Origin: Streptococcus oralis
Lineage (GTDB): Bacteria; Bacillota; Bacilli; Lactobacillales; Streptococcaceae
NCBI RefSeq assembly: GCF_021497885.1
Contig: NZ_CP046523.1
Span: 1,407,501 to 1,471,500, forward strand
Length of the DNA: 64,000 bases
Direction of reading: 5' to 3'
Shown here: one piece after another, positions 1 through 9,499 of the stretch
How the letters are laid out: every line of letters starts with the position of its first letter
How positions within the stretch are numbered: the first letter of the stretch is position 1
Translations under genes and position numbers: made by a program
The notes under the pieces: model-generated
The model's input: only the letters and a program-made list of their open reading frames with translations
The model's database searches: none
What the model was told of the DNA's origin: nothing

Positions 1-3000
1 ACTTGAGCTTACAGAAGCTGAAGCTGATTGACTTGAGCTTACTGATGCGCTAGTTGATTGGCTAGCTGATACTGATGCTGAAGCTGATTGACTTGCTGAT
101 ACTGATGCTGAAGCTGATTCACTCGCAGATACTGATGCTGAAGCGCTTTGGCTTGCTGATACTGATGCTGAAGCTGATTGACTTGCTGATACTGAAGCTG
201 ATTGACTTGCTGATACTGAAGCTGATTGGCTTGCTGATACAGATGCTGAAGTTGATTGACTTGAGCTTACTGATGCTGAAGCTGATTGACTTGCTGATAC
301 TGATGCTGAAGTTGATTGGCTTGCAGATACTGATGCGCTAGCTGATTGGCTTGAGCTTACAGATGCTGAAGCTGATTGACTTGCTGATACTGATGCTGAA
401 GCTGATTGGCTTGCACTGATGCTTGCACTTACTGAAGCTGAAGCGCTTTGGCTCGCACTAATTGACGCAGAGTGGCTCGCGCTTGCTGAGATAGAAGCTG
501 AGTTCTGGTTGTTAGATGCTGAAGCTGAAGCTGATTGGCTTGCACTTACTGATGTTGAAGCACTTTGACTAGCTGATTCTGACGCGCTTGCTGATTGGCT
601 AGCTGATACAGATGCTGAGTGACTTGCACTTACTGATGCTGAAGCTGATTGGCTTGAGCTTACAGAAGCACTTACGCTCGCACTTGCTGAGGCACTTTGG
701 CTCGCACTTGCTGAGCTTGATGCTGATTGGCTTGCACTTACTGATGTTGAAGCACTTTGACTAGCTGATTCTGACGCGCTTGCTGATTGGCTAGCTGATA
801 CAGATGCTGAGTGACTTGCACTTACTGATGCTGAAGCTGATTGGCTTGAGCTTACAGAAGCACTTACGCTCGCACTTGCTGAGGCACTTTGGCTCGCACT
901 TGCTGAGCTTGATGCTGATTGGCTTGAGCTTACAGAAGCACTTACGCTCGCACTTGCTGAGGCACTTTGGCTCGCACTTGCTGAGCTTGATGCTGATTGG
1001 CTTGCACTGATGCTTGCACTTACTGAAGCTGAAGCGCTTTGGCTCGCACTAATTGACGCAGAGTGGCTCGCGCTTGCTGAGATAGAAGCTGAGTTCTGGT
1101 TGTTAGATGCTGAAGCTGAAGCTGATTGGCTTGCACTTACTGATGTTGAAGCACTTTGACTAGCTGATTCTGATGCGCTTGCTGATTGGCTAGCTGATAC
1201 AGATGCTGAGTGACTTGCACTTACTGATGCTGAAGCTGATTGGCTTGAGCTTACAGAAGCACTTACGCTCGCACTTGCTGAGGCACTTTGGCTCGCACTT
1301 GCTGAGCTTGATGCTGATTGGCTTGCACTGATGCTTGCACTTACTGAAGCTGAAGCGCTTTGGCTCGCACTAATTGACGCAGAGTGGCTCGCGCTTGCTG
1401 AGATAGAAGCTGAGTTCTGGTTGTTAGATGCTGAAGCTGAAGCTGATTGGCTTGCACTTACTGATGTTGAAGCACTTTGACTAGCTGATTCTGACGCGCT
1501 TGCTGATTGGCTAGCTGATACAGATGCTGAGTGACTTGCACTTACTGATGCTGAAGCTGATTGGCTTGAGCTTACAGAAGCACTTACGCTCGCACTTGCT
1601 GAGGCACTTTGGCTCGCACTTGCTGAGCTTGATGCTGATTGGCTTGCACTGATGCTTGCACTTACTGAAGCTGAAGCGCTTTGGCTCGCACTAATTGACG
1701 CAGAGTGGCTCGCGCTTGCTGAGATAGAAGCTGAGTTCTGGTTGTTAGATGCTGAAGCTGAAGCTGATTGGCTTGCACTTACTGATGTTGAAGCACTTTG
1801 ACTAGCTGATTCTGACGCGCTTGCTGATTGGCTAGCTGATACAGATGCTGAGTGACTTGCACTTACTGATGCTGAAGCTGATTGGCTTGAGCTTACAGAA
1901 GCACTTACGCTCGCACTTGCTGAGGCACTTTGGCTCGCACTTGCTGAGCTTGATGCTGATTGGCTTGCACTGATGCTTGCACTTACTGAAGCTGAAGCGC
2001 TTTGGCTCGCACTAATTGACGCAGAGTGGCTCGCGCTTGCTGAGATAGAAGCTGAGTTCTGGTTGTTAGATGCTGAAGCTGAAGCTGATTGGCTTGAGCT
2101 TACAGAAGCACTTACGCTCGCACTTGCTGAGGCACTTTGGCTCGCACTTGCTGAGCTTGATGCTGATTGGCTTGCACTGATGCTTGCACTTACTGAAGCT
2201 GAAGCGCTTTGGCTCGCACTAATTGACGCAGAGTGGCTCGCGCTTGCTGAGATAGAAGCTGAGTTCTGGTTGTTAGATGCTGAAGCTGAAGCGCTTTGGC
2301 TCGCACTAATTGACGCAGAGTGGCTCGCGCTTGCTGAGATAGAAGCTGAGTTCTGGTTGTTAGATGCTGAAGCTGAAGCTGATTGGCTTGAGCTTACAGA
2401 AGCACTTACGCTTGCACTTGCTGAGGCACTTTGGCTCGCACTTGCTGAGCTTGATGCTGATTGGCTTGCACTGATGCTTGCTGAGATAGAAGCTGAAGCG
2501 CTTTGGCTTGCACTAATTGACGCAGAGTGGCTCGCGCTTGCTGAGATAGAAGCTGAGTTCTGGTTGTTAGATGCTGAAGCTGAAGCTGATTGGCTTGCAC
2601 TTACTGATGCTGAAGCACTTTGACTAGCTGATTCTGATGCGCTGGCTGATTGGCTAGCTGATACAGATGCTGAGTGACTTGCACTTACTGATGCTGAAGC
2701 TGATTGGCTTGAGCTTACAGAAGCACTTACGCTTGCACTTGCTGAGCTTGATGCTGATTGGCTTGCACTGATGCTTGCTGAGATAGAAGCTGAAGCGCTT
2801 TGGCTCGCGCTTACTGATGTTGAAGCACTTTGACTTGCAGATACAGAGGCGCTTGCTGATTGGCTTGCTGATACTGATGCTGAAGCGCTTTGGCTTGCAC
2901 TAATTGACGCAGAATGGCTCGCGCTTGCTGAGATAGAAGCTGAGTTCTGGTTGTTAGATGCTGAAGCTGAGGCACTTTGGCTGGCGCTTACTGATGCTGA

Positions 3001-3715
3001 AGTACTTTGACTTGCTGATACAGAGGCGCTTGCTGATTGGCTTGCTGATACTGATGCTGAAGTTGATTGACTTGCAGATACTGATGCTGAAGCCGATTGG
3101 CTTGCAGATACTGATGCTGAAGCGCTTTGACTTGAGCTTACTGATGCGCTAGTTGATTGGCTTGAGCTTACTGATGCACTAGCTGATTGACTAGCTGATA
3201 CAGATGCTGAAGCTGAAGCACTTTGGCTGGCGCTTACTGATGCTGAAGTACTTTGACTTGCTGATACAGATGCTGAAGCTGATTGGCTTGAGCTTACAGA
3301 CGCTGATGCTGAACGACTTGCACTAAGCGAGGCACTCGCTGACGCACTCGCCGAACGACTTGAGCTTACTGAAGCTGAAGCTGAGCGACTTGCACTAAGT
3401 GAGGCACTCGCTGACGCACTGGCCGAACGACTTGAACTTACTGAAGCTGAAGCTGAACGACTTGCGCTAAGTGATGCACTCGCTGACGCACTGGCTGAAC
3501 GACTTGCGCTAAGCGATGCACTAGCTGAGGCACTTGAACTTTGGCTTCCTGATACAGAAGCGGATACGCTACTGCTCACGCTCGCACTTGCTGAGGCACT
3601 TTGGCTCGCATTTGCTGAACTTGATGCTGATTGGCTCGCACTGATGCTTGCTGAGATAGAAGCTGAAGAGCTTTGACTTGCAGATACAGAAGCTGAAGCT
3701 GATTGGCTAAGGGAT
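1..3715 (-). repeat. SRR2 serine-rich coding repeat block
   Basis: Over 1200 codons read in the adhesin frame as alternating Ser and Ala/Gln/Val/Ile/Asn, e.g. SQSASASVSASQS and SASNNQNSASIS. In-frame codons show no stop where checked. The first part encoded (about 3300-3540) uses shorter Ser-Ala units. Most of the rest is built from longer, nearly identical modules. The block continues past base 1, so its full size is unknown, and such arrays are prone to assembly collapse. Confidence 0.95.
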
Positions 3716-5916
3716 CCGCTTTCTTTAACATTTACTTGAATGTCCTTAAAGTTAAGCTGTCCAGCTTCGTCAGTAATCTTAATTTTAAGTGTTACAGTTC
3801 CTGTTCCAGTAGGCGTCCCAGAAATTTGGATAGATGGGATATAACCAGTTTTACCAGCCCCTGGTTCAGCGGTTTTAGTAGTAACTGTTAATCCAAGAGC
3901 TTCTAGTTCTTTCTTACCATGAATCAGTTCAACCGCTTGATCTGCAAGGTAAGAACTTTGCCAAGAACCAACAGACTTATCTCCTTTGTTATTACCATCA
4001 TGAACATATAAAGTTTCATTAACTCGTTTACCGACTTCAACCTCAGGAACTAGTGGTTCAGGGGAAGGAATTAGTGAGTCTTTGCTCTTGTTGATAATTG
4101 ACTCCTGCGCAGCCTCAGTTACAACTTCTTCTGGACGGCCTAGATAACTAAAGAATTCAGCATCCTTACCTCCCAATCCATCATTATGTCTGACAAGATA
4201 ATTAGGATTTTCAGTTTTAACAGTCCCCGTAACAGTGACTTTAGGAACATAGGTAAAATCAGCACGTCTTTCCACTCCTTGAACAAACCTCAAGCCCATC
4301 GGTTTGGTCCAACCACCATTACCAGTGTACAAAGTAATAGCATTTCTAGCATCTTGCTCATATCTATACTGTTTATCATTATGGAAATATAAAGTTTCAT
4401 TAACTCTATCTCCTACTTTATATTTTGCAAGAGGAGCCAGTGCTTCTTTTTTCCCTTCGGCATCATACGTTACAGCAGGTCCCTTAAACTGAGTAGTAGT
4501 AAGGTTCATGAATATGCTGGTTTGAGGAAAGCTACGTCCATCAAAGGTCACATCCAGATTGATACTACTTCTAAATGCTTTTGGATTATCACTCTTGAAA
4601 GTTACATATGGAATATAACGTCCAGGAGCCACTTCCACACGACCTGTTTCCGAGGTAATATTATATTTCTCTTGTGCTTCTTGCCAGTTTCGAGTCTCTA
4701 GAGTTTGTCTTGGAGAAAGTCCTGCAAACTCACTATCCTTATATGAACCGTAAGGATATTCGTCCGCATCAAATTGAGACTTATGCATATAATATGTTAC
4801 CGAGAAAGGAACACCTGCTCGTCCCAGAAAGACCCGTTGTCTATTTAAACGACCACTTGTTTCTGGAGAATTGATACTATATGGGTCAGTATTTAGAAAG
4901 AATGGCTCTTTTGAACCAGTATCGATCGGATTTGCTCTAAATCCAGAATACCCTGTCTTTGGTGCAGTCGCTACAGTATTGTCAACCTTTTGGTTTTTCT
5001 CAGCTTGCTTGGTTGTATCCTTGCCTTGGGCTTGGTTCTTATCTGCTACCACACCAGCTGCGATATTGTTGCTTGTCGTTGCTGCTTGGCTGCTGAGTTG
5101 GGTTGCGCTTGACAAAGCGTCACCGAGTTTGCTTGATGCTAAGCTAGCTGCAGGTTTGGTATCGGCATTGAGTGATGCTGATGTAGAAGTTGAGACAGAT
5201 GCTTGTACTTCTGATCCACTCGTTGCACTAGTGCTCTCAACTAGTGAAGTTGAAGCTTGAGCGCTCGCTGACGCTGAGGTAGGAGCTGATGTTGATTGAC
5301 TCGCTGAGGCAGATGCTGGAGCAGTTAACTGACTTGCTGATGTTGAAGCACTTGCAGATACTGACTGACTTGCTGATGTTGAAGCACTTGCAGATGCTGA
5401 CTGACTCGCTGATGTTGAAGCACTTACAGATGCTGACTGACTCGCACTCACTTGAGCCTCAACAGATTGACTGACTGATACAGAAGCTGAGGCAGATGCT
5501 TGTTCCGCTTGAGCTTTCTTTACTTCTGCTTGCGCTTGAGCAATGATTGAGTTAGTACTTGTTTCAGTTGTTTCAGCTGCTTTTGGTTCAGCAGCGATGA
5601 CTGTTTTATCCTTTTCTGCATACTCAGATGTTTCATCTGCGTATACAGTTTGCTCTTGAGTCATCACAAATCCTGCAGCCCCCGCGGCCAGGATTCCCCC
5701 TATACCCGCTAGCGTGTTAAGACTAAGGTGTGCGTGATCAAGTTCTTCAGTGTCTGATAGGGTACTAGAGACAACTTCGCCCATCCCACCGATACGGAAG
5801 AGATCCAATTGAGAGTTCGAGGCTTTTACCCAGTTTTTCCCCGACTTGTAAAGCTTATAACGCTTTTTCTCATCTACGATCTCGAAATCTTTGTTAAACT
5901 TTTTACTTCGAAACAT
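1..5916 (-). CDS. Serine-rich repeat glyco-adhesin, accessory Sec substrate (C-terminus beyond left edge)
   Basis: This is the N-terminal 1972 codons of a giant cell-wall adhesin of the GspB/PsrP/Fap1 family. The frame is open to base 1, so the end and the expected LPxTG anchor lie outside the window. Residues 21-29 (KLYKSGKNW) are the KxYKxGKxW motif of aSec signal peptides. A glycine-rich hydrophobic core follows (about 67-85), with probable cleavage near VYA-DE at 93. Next come a short Ser/Ala repeat block (about 130-255), a non-repetitive region (about 256-733) that is the likely ligand-binding part and ends in a cadherin-like strand pattern (TGTVTLKIKITDEAG), and the long SRR2. The start is ATG 5916 with AGAAAGGAAACAA just upstream. 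It is the last gene of the aSec locus and has its own promoter. GtfA/GtfB probably glycosylate it and SecA2/SecY2 export it. The ligand cannot be told from sequence. Confidence 0.93.
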   Translation of the reverse strand, partial: MFRSKKFNKDFEIVDEKKRYKLYKSGKNWVKASNSQLDLFRIGGMGEVVSSTLSDTEELDHAHLSLNTLAGIGGILAAGAAGFVMTQEQTVYADETSEYAEKDKTVIAAEPKAAETTETSTNSIIAQAQAEVKKAQAEQASASASVSVSQSVEAQVSASQSASVSASTSASQSASASASTSASQSVSASASTSASQLTAPASASASQSTSAPTSASASAQASTSLVESTSATSGSEVQASVSTSTSASLNADTKPAASLASSKLGDALSSATQLSSQAATTSNNIAAGVVADKNQAQGKDTTKQAEKNQKVDNTVATAPKTGYSGFRANPIDTGSKEPFFLNTDPYSINSPETSGRLNRQRVFLGRAGVPFSVTYYMHKSQFDADEYPYGSYKDSEFAGLSPRQTLETRNWQEAQEKYNITSETGRVEVAPGRYIPYVTFKSDNPKAFRSSINLDVTFDGRSFPQTSIFMNLTTTQFKGPAVTYDAEGKKEALAPLAKYKVGDRVNETLYFHNDKQYRYEQDARNAITLYTGNGGWTKPMGLRFVQGVERRADFTYVPKVTVTGTVKTENPNYLVRHNDGLGGKDAEFFSYLGRPEEVVTEAAQESIINKSKDSLIPSPEPLVPEVEVGKRVNETLYVHDGNNKGDKSVGSWQSSYLADQAVELIHGKKELEALGLTVTTKTAEPGAGKTGYIPSIQISGTPTGTGTVTLKIKITDEAGQLNFKDIQVNVKESGSLSQSASASVSASQSSSASISASISASQSASSSANASQSASASASVSSSVSASVSGSQSSSASASASLSASRSASASASASLSASRSASASVSSSRSASASASASLSASRSASASVSSSRSASASASASLSASRSASASVSSSQSASASVSASQSTSASVSASQSASASASVSASQSASASVSSSQSTSASVSSSQSASASVSASQSASASVSASQSTSASVSASQSASASVSASQSTSASVSASQSASASASNNQNSASISASASHSASISASQSASASVSASQSASASVSASQSASTSVSASQSASASISASISASQSASSSASASVSASVSSSQSASASVSASHSASVSASQSASASESASQSASASVSASQSASASASNNQNSASISASASHSASISASQSASASISASISASQSASSSASASQSASASASVSASVSSSQSASASASNNQNSASISASASHSASISASQSASASASNNQNSASISASASHSASISASQSASASVSASISASQSASSSASASQSASASASVSASVSSSQSASASASNNQNSASISASASHSASISASQSASASVSASISASQSASSSASASQSASASASVSASVSSSQSASASVSASHSASVSASQSASASESASQSASTSVSASQSASASASNNQNSASISASASHSASISASQSASASVSASISASQSASSSASASQSASASASVSASVSSSQSASASVSASHSASVSASQSASASESASQSASTSVSASQSASASASNNQNSASISASASHSASISASQSASASVSASISASQSASSSASASQSASASASVSASVSSSQSASASVSASHSASVSASQSASASESASQSASTSVSASQSASASASNNQNSASISASASHSASISASQSASASVSASISASQSASSSASASQSASASASVSASVSSSQSASSSASASQSASASASVSASVSSSQSASASVSASHSASVSASQSASASESASQSASTSVSASQSASSSASASQSASASASVSASVSSSQSASASVSASHSASVSASQSASASESASQSASTSVSASQSASASASNNQNSASISASASHSASISASQSASASVSASISASQSASASVSASQSASASVSSSQSASASVSASQSTSASVSASQSASASVSSSQSTSASVSASQSASVSASQSASVSASQSASASVSASQSASASVSASESASASVSASQSASASVSASQSTSASVSSSQSASASVSSS
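1001..1963 (-). repeat. Three tandem 321-bp (107-codon) macro-repeats inside SRR2
   Basis: The junction cttgcactgatgcttgc recurs at 1001, 1322, 1643 and 1964, exactly 321 bp apart. The three intervening units are almost identical at the DNA level (a few single-base differences such as gatgcg/gacgcg). A shortened copy (207 bp) follows at 1964-2170. The period is a multiple of three, so copy-number change keeps the adhesin frame. Near-identity implies recent unequal recombination or slippage. Confidence 0.9.
5140..5540 (-). repeat. SRR1 short Ser/Ala repeat block
   Basis: Codons for residues about 125-258 of the adhesin read as Ser-Ala-Ser-Thr/Gln repeats (e.g. SASTSASQSASAST), between the signal peptide and the non-repetitive region. 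A short first SRR block at this position is typical of the family and is expected to be O-glycosylated. Confidence 0.8.
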
Positions 5917-5947
5917 TTGTTTCCTTTCTTTTCATCAAAATGCGACC

Positions 5948-5976
5948 CTTTGTTAACCTCATGATCATTAACAAAG
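5948..5976 (-). promoter_or_regulatory. 5' UTR hairpin in the adhesin leader
   Basis: A perfect 9-bp inverted repeat (CTTTGTTAA / TTAACAAAG, 11-nt loop) lies about 30 nt upstream of the adhesin start codon. No T-run follows, so it is not an intrinsic terminator. It could affect translation or transcript stability. Function is unproven. Confidence 0.5.
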
Positions 5977-6111
5977 CGTAGTTGCGCTACCCTCTCAAAA
6001 CCAAAGCCAATAAAAACCGCAGTCAGTCTCAGTTTTTATCCCTTTGACTCAGAAAAAGCAGATTCCATCTGGAATATACCAGTCGTTTTTATCTAGTATA
6101 TACCATTTATT

Positions 6112-6140
6112 ATTCTATCAAAATAGCTCCTCCTTTTCAA
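6112..6140 (-). promoter_or_regulatory. Predicted SigA promoter of the adhesin gene
   Basis: TTGAAA (6140-6135), 17-bp spacer, then TAGAAT (6117-6112) preceded by TGA (extended -10). The predicted leader is about 190 nt. It lies downstream of the terminator closing the gtfA-gtfB unit, so the adhesin is probably transcribed separately. The rest of the 5917-6284 gap holds only the leader and its hairpin. Confidence 0.65.
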
Positions 6141-6283
6141 GCAGTTATACTCGAAATGACAAATGAAAACACATAATTTTTACATAAAATTCGCTTTCAA
6201 GGATCAAATAATTGAAAACGTTTTATTATCTTTCGAAATCTCTTCCTTCCCCCACCCTTTCACACTAGTTCAGTTAGACAGGA

Positions 6284-6315
6284 ACAAAAAAACCTTGACG
6301 AGCAAATCGTCAAGG
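6284..6315 (-). terminator. Intrinsic terminator after the gtfA-gtfB-asp4 unit
   Basis: Perfect 9-bp stem (CCTTGACGA / TCGTCAAGG) with a 5-nt loop, followed on the minus strand by a run of seven T. It sits 40 nt after the asp4-like gene. Confidence 0.85.
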
Positions 6316-6354
6316 TTCATCTTTTCTGGAGACCACCTCCATCCAGAAAAGTTC

Positions 6355-6531
6355 CTAAAAAAAGCGTCCCAACTGCATGAGTAGTGTGACCAAAAGAGTT
6401 ACGAGAAAGAGAACTCCGCCCAGCACGGCAATCATGCTAAAATCTTGCTTCTCCCTTTTTAGGGGTTTCTTTCGATTATCTAGCTGTTCTCGTATATGTT
6501 CTTGTAAAATGCTATTGTCCTTGTTAGACAT
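6355..6531 (-). CDS. asp4: Asp4-like small accessory Sec membrane protein
   Basis: A 58-aa protein with a polar, charged N-terminus (about 1-34) and one hydrophobic segment near 35-54 (SMIAVLGGVLFLVTLLVTLL), ending MQLGRFF. Size, single membrane span and position next to gtfB fit S. gordonii Asp4, a SecE-like partner of SecY2. Identity rests on context and architecture because so short a protein has little diagnostic sequence. The start was placed at ATG 6531 rather than the upstream ATG at 6582 because AAAAGGAGGAGCAC lies directly before it. No second small protein corresponding to SecG-like Asp5 is visible nearby. Confidence 0.65.
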   Translation of the reverse strand: MSNKDNSILQEHIREQLDNRKKPLKREKQDFSMIAVLGGVLFLVTLLVTLLMQLGRFF

Positions 6532-6599
6532 GTGCTCCTCCTTTTCTGTTGATAGAAAGGAACTTGCTTTCATCGAAAGCAAGCCCTTGTCTTATTAGC

Positions 6600-7928
6600 T
6601 TATAAAATTGACTTGTAGGCTTCCAGATCAGCCTGATTCGCCGCCTGTTTTTGCTTAGCAAGGGCAGCCTCCATCTCAGACGGAAGAGAGAGAACTCCCT
6701 GAATCTTACCTACCATGGCTGATACATTTTCCACCGGATAAATGTGGCTTTCTGCAACGAAACGACGATTGTGACAAGTCGTCTCAAAACTGAGAATCAG
6801 CATATTATTCTCAAAAGCTGTTCGACTACCATTGAGAATTTCATCACTGATATTGATATCCAGATACAAGTCACAGCGAGCAAAGAGCTCACTCACCTTA
6901 GCTGGACGAATATTAGGGTAGAGGGAAATATTCGGATAGCGATTTAATTCCATTAAACGACTTGACATCTCAGTAATCGCTCCAATATGGAAATGAACAT
7001 TTGGTAATTGAGTCAAAAGTGGTTCAATTTGCTCGATTTGGTCACTATTCGTCAGAATCAAAGCTTCTGGATTCATATTATTGAGGCGATGGTATTGATA
7101 GAGATAACCAACATTGCGGAAGTAACTCTTCTCTTTTGGTGTCGCAAGCTTGAGGATTTTATCATAAACTTGCTTGTCCTGTACTGCGATACGGATGTTG
7201 CGATGAGGCAACTGCATCGCTGCCTTCATGTTACCCGGCAACTCCTCTCCAATTGGCTCCTGCCAGAAGAGAATATCCTCTGCTCGTCCTTCTTTCGGAG
7301 TCATACCAACGGCTACTAAAAATGGTGTTGCTAGAGAATTGTAGATAATGCGATCTGTATCATACCCACGATAACGCAAGTAAAAGATTACAAATTCTTG
7401 CTTAGAATTGAAAATATGGCGTTTTCCATCAAGAGTTAAGATAATATCCTCTGTTAGATGATTTTCCATAATCACCGTTACGTTATCTTGATTAAAGTAG
7501 CGTGTATGAGTTGGACGTTGGGCATCATCATAGGTAATCTGTGCAAAGAGACGTCCCTTGCGATTGTAAATGTCTGCAGCGCGTACACGACCCTGATCAT
7601 CCAACCACTCGACTGCACGAACGCGACGTTCATGTGTCGGTTGACGGTAAAAGATATTGGCACGTTTCTTACCCATATCCAAGATTTCACCATTAACATT
7701 GCTCGAGCGAATTTCCCACAAATGAGGTTTCGGAACAAGGTTAAAATAAAGAGGTAGATCGTCCTCTGAGGCCACATCTCCAGTAAAGTAACTGTAAGGC
7801 GACTCGACATCAGGTGCGAGGTAGCCATCGTCTCGGATCACGACAACAGGACAGTCTAGCCCAGCTGCCTTAAGTGAACGTAGTAAATCAAAACTCGCTT
7901 GATCATAGCGTTCAAATAAACAAATCAT
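6600..7928 (-). CDS. gtfB: GtfB, glycosyltransferase co-subunit for SRR adhesin O-GlcNAcylation
   Basis: This 442-aa cytosolic protein matches the family length and the family N-terminus (MICLFERYDQASFDLL). GtfB pairs with GtfA to add GlcNAc to Ser/Thr of the unfolded SRR adhesin; GtfB is the substrate-binding subunit and lacks strong catalytic motifs of its own. It shares with GtfA the feature that a central beta-rich region precedes the second Rossmann half (compare FNSKQEFVIFYLRYRG here with FYSKQEFVAHFMRS in GtfA). It lies 27 nt after gtfA. The start is ATG 7928 with GAAAGGC upstream. Confidence 0.9.
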   Translation of the reverse strand: MICLFERYDQASFDLLRSLKAAGLDCPVVVIRDDGYLAPDVESPYSYFTGDVASEDDLPLYFNLVPKPHLWEIRSSNVNGEILDMGKKRANIFYRQPTHERRVRAVEWLDDQGRVRAADIYNRKGRLFAQITYDDAQRPTHTRYFNQDNVTVIMENHLTEDIILTLDGKRHIFNSKQEFVIFYLRYRGYDTDRIIYNSLATPFLVAVGMTPKEGRAEDILFWQEPIGEELPGNMKAAMQLPHRNIRIAVQDKQVYDKILKLATPKEKSYFRNVGYLYQYHRLNNMNPEALILTNSDQIEQIEPLLTQLPNVHFHIGAITEMSSRLMELNRYPNISLYPNIRPAKVSELFARCDLYLDINISDEILNGSRTAFENNMLILSFETTCHNRRFVAESHIYPVENVSAMVGKIQGVLSLPSEMEAALAKQKQAANQADLEAYKSIL

Positions 7929-7955
7929 AGTGTTTATGCCTTTCTTTTCGAATCC

Positions 7956-9485
7956 CTACTGATGCTGTGCAGATTGAACCAGATCGTACCAACGTTGAGC
8001 GATATGCTCATCAAGATATGGTTCTGCCACCTCGTAGGATACACGGGATAGATCTTCTTGGGAATGTTGAGTAAATAGCTGGACAATCTTTTCTGCGTAT
8101 TCCGTTGTCATTGCATCCAGATCATCTGGACGTGCCTCAGGAATCAAGTAACCATTTTCCCCATCACGGATAAAGGTTGGATTTCCATAACGTACATCAA
8201 AACCAATAATTGGCAGACCAGAGCCAACTGCCTCTAACAAGGTCAAACCAAATCCTTCACTTGTGGAGGCAGAGAGGTAAGCAGAGTAATTTCGATACAC
8301 ATCTGCCATGTGGTGATGCCCCATAAGACGGATATAGTCTTCTGCATTTAACTCATGAATCAACTGCTCCAACATGGCTCTTTCGCCACCCGTACCATAG
8401 ATATCAAAAGTAATTTCAGGTAATTGCTCATGTGCCTTCACTACAGAGTGAATCAACCAATCAATATGCTTTTCACTGGCCAAGCGCGAAGCTGTAATCA
8501 ATCCAAACGGCTTGCGCTCTCCTTCTGGATGACGCAATTGATCCAAACTTCCCACTGGAATAGTCAAGATTTCCTTTGGTTTGATGGTTGTATATTGGGC
8601 GAATTGTTCTTTGAGTAGGTTCGTTTGCGCATCGGTCGAGTTAATGATATAGTCCACTTCTTCGGCATGTTCAAACTGATACTCATAATAGTTATTCCAC
8701 AAAATATAGTCTTTCTCAGCAGGATTTTCACTAAAGTGGTCTGCATGAACGATTACGACTAGCTTTGCATCGCCCTTATTAGCAAAGATAGCTTGACCAA
8801 TATCTGTCTCTCGATCTAAAATCAACAAATCTTTGTCCGTCAGAGACAGACTTCTCATAAAATGCGCGACAAACTCTTGCTTAGAATAGAAAACATGATT
8901 TGGGAAACGATAGACTTGCGTTTCCTGTCTACCATCGACTTCATTGATGATTTCTTCATAGGCCACACTACCATCTTCATTGAGCCAGGTACGTTGATAT
9001 AATTGCGCATGACCATTCATCGGACTAAAATACTCAACAAAATTCTTCGTATAAGTGTAGTACTCTTTTTGAATCAGACAACCACGCGAAACAATTTCGG
9101 CGCGTTCAATCAACTCTTTATCCATATCACAGGCATAACAAGTTACAAAATCACCATCACCAAATACTAGTCGAATCGTCTTCATATCGGTGTCGCGGAT
9201 AATTTCGAGAGGCTCTTTATCGAAACTCGCTAAGACCTGCGCTAACGTATAGGTCGTCGGTGCAATTTTGACATCTGTAAAATACTGATAAAGCCAGATA
9301 ACCTCAGAATCTTCAAAGCCGATATTCTTTGTCAAATGTTCAATGTTATCAGCAGATATAAAATCCATAAAGATGAACTTCGCTTCTAAGCCAACACTAC
9401 GAAGCAATTTTGCACGGTAGATCTGCGCATATTCTACACCGCTACTCGCCCAGCCAATCCCCAAATTGATGTTATAAATTGTCAT
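7956..9485 (-). CDS. gtfA: GtfA, GT4-type glycosyltransferase for SRR adhesin
   Basis: The catalytic subunit of the GtfA-GtfB O-GlcNAc transferase, 509 aa. The N-terminus MTIYNINLGIGWASSGVEYA is characteristic. The C-terminal GT-B half carries the E-x7-E nucleotide-sugar motif at E410/E418 (EGFGLTLLE). The inserted beta-sheet domain (about 100-210) binds acceptor protein in known homologues. It acts in the cytosol before export. It lies 14 nt after the DivIVA-like gene, in one apparent unit with gtfB. Confidence 0.93.
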   Translation of the reverse strand: MTIYNINLGIGWASSGVEYAQIYRAKLLRSVGLEAKFIFMDFISADNIEHLTKNIGFEDSEVIWLYQYFTDVKIAPTTYTLAQVLASFDKEPLEIIRDTDMKTIRLVFGDGDFVTCYACDMDKELIERAEIVSRGCLIQKEYYTYTKNFVEYFSPMNGHAQLYQRTWLNEDGSVAYEEIINEVDGRQETQVYRFPNHVFYSKQEFVAHFMRSLSLTDKDLLILDRETDIGQAIFANKGDAKLVVIVHADHFSENPAEKDYILWNNYYEYQFEHAEEVDYIINSTDAQTNLLKEQFAQYTTIKPKEILTIPVGSLDQLRHPEGERKPFGLITASRLASEKHIDWLIHSVVKAHEQLPEITFDIYGTGGERAMLEQLIHELNAEDYIRLMGHHHMADVYRNYSAYLSASTSEGFGLTLLEAVGSGLPIIGFDVRYGNPTFIRDGENGYLIPEARPDDLDAMTTEYAEKIVQLFTQHSQEDLSRVSYEVAEPYLDEHIAQRWYDLVQSAQHQ

Positions 9486-9499
9486 ATTTGATTATCCTC

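Noticed and set aside
1973..2623. Long plus-strand ORF with Leu/Ala/Glu-rich repeats (and similar ones at 75-341 and 804-1010)
   Set aside because: It is the antisense reading of the SRR2 repeats. Repetitive Ser codons produce open complementary frames; there is no RBS or promoter.
1..3715. Dense short direct repeats resembling a CRISPR array
   Set aside because: Repeats are in frame and code for Ser-rich protein; there are no unique spacers of constant length and no cas genes.
5916..5916. Possibility that the adhesin frame is broken in the window
   Set aside because: In-frame codons were checked at many lines across the non-repeat and repeat regions and no stop was found.
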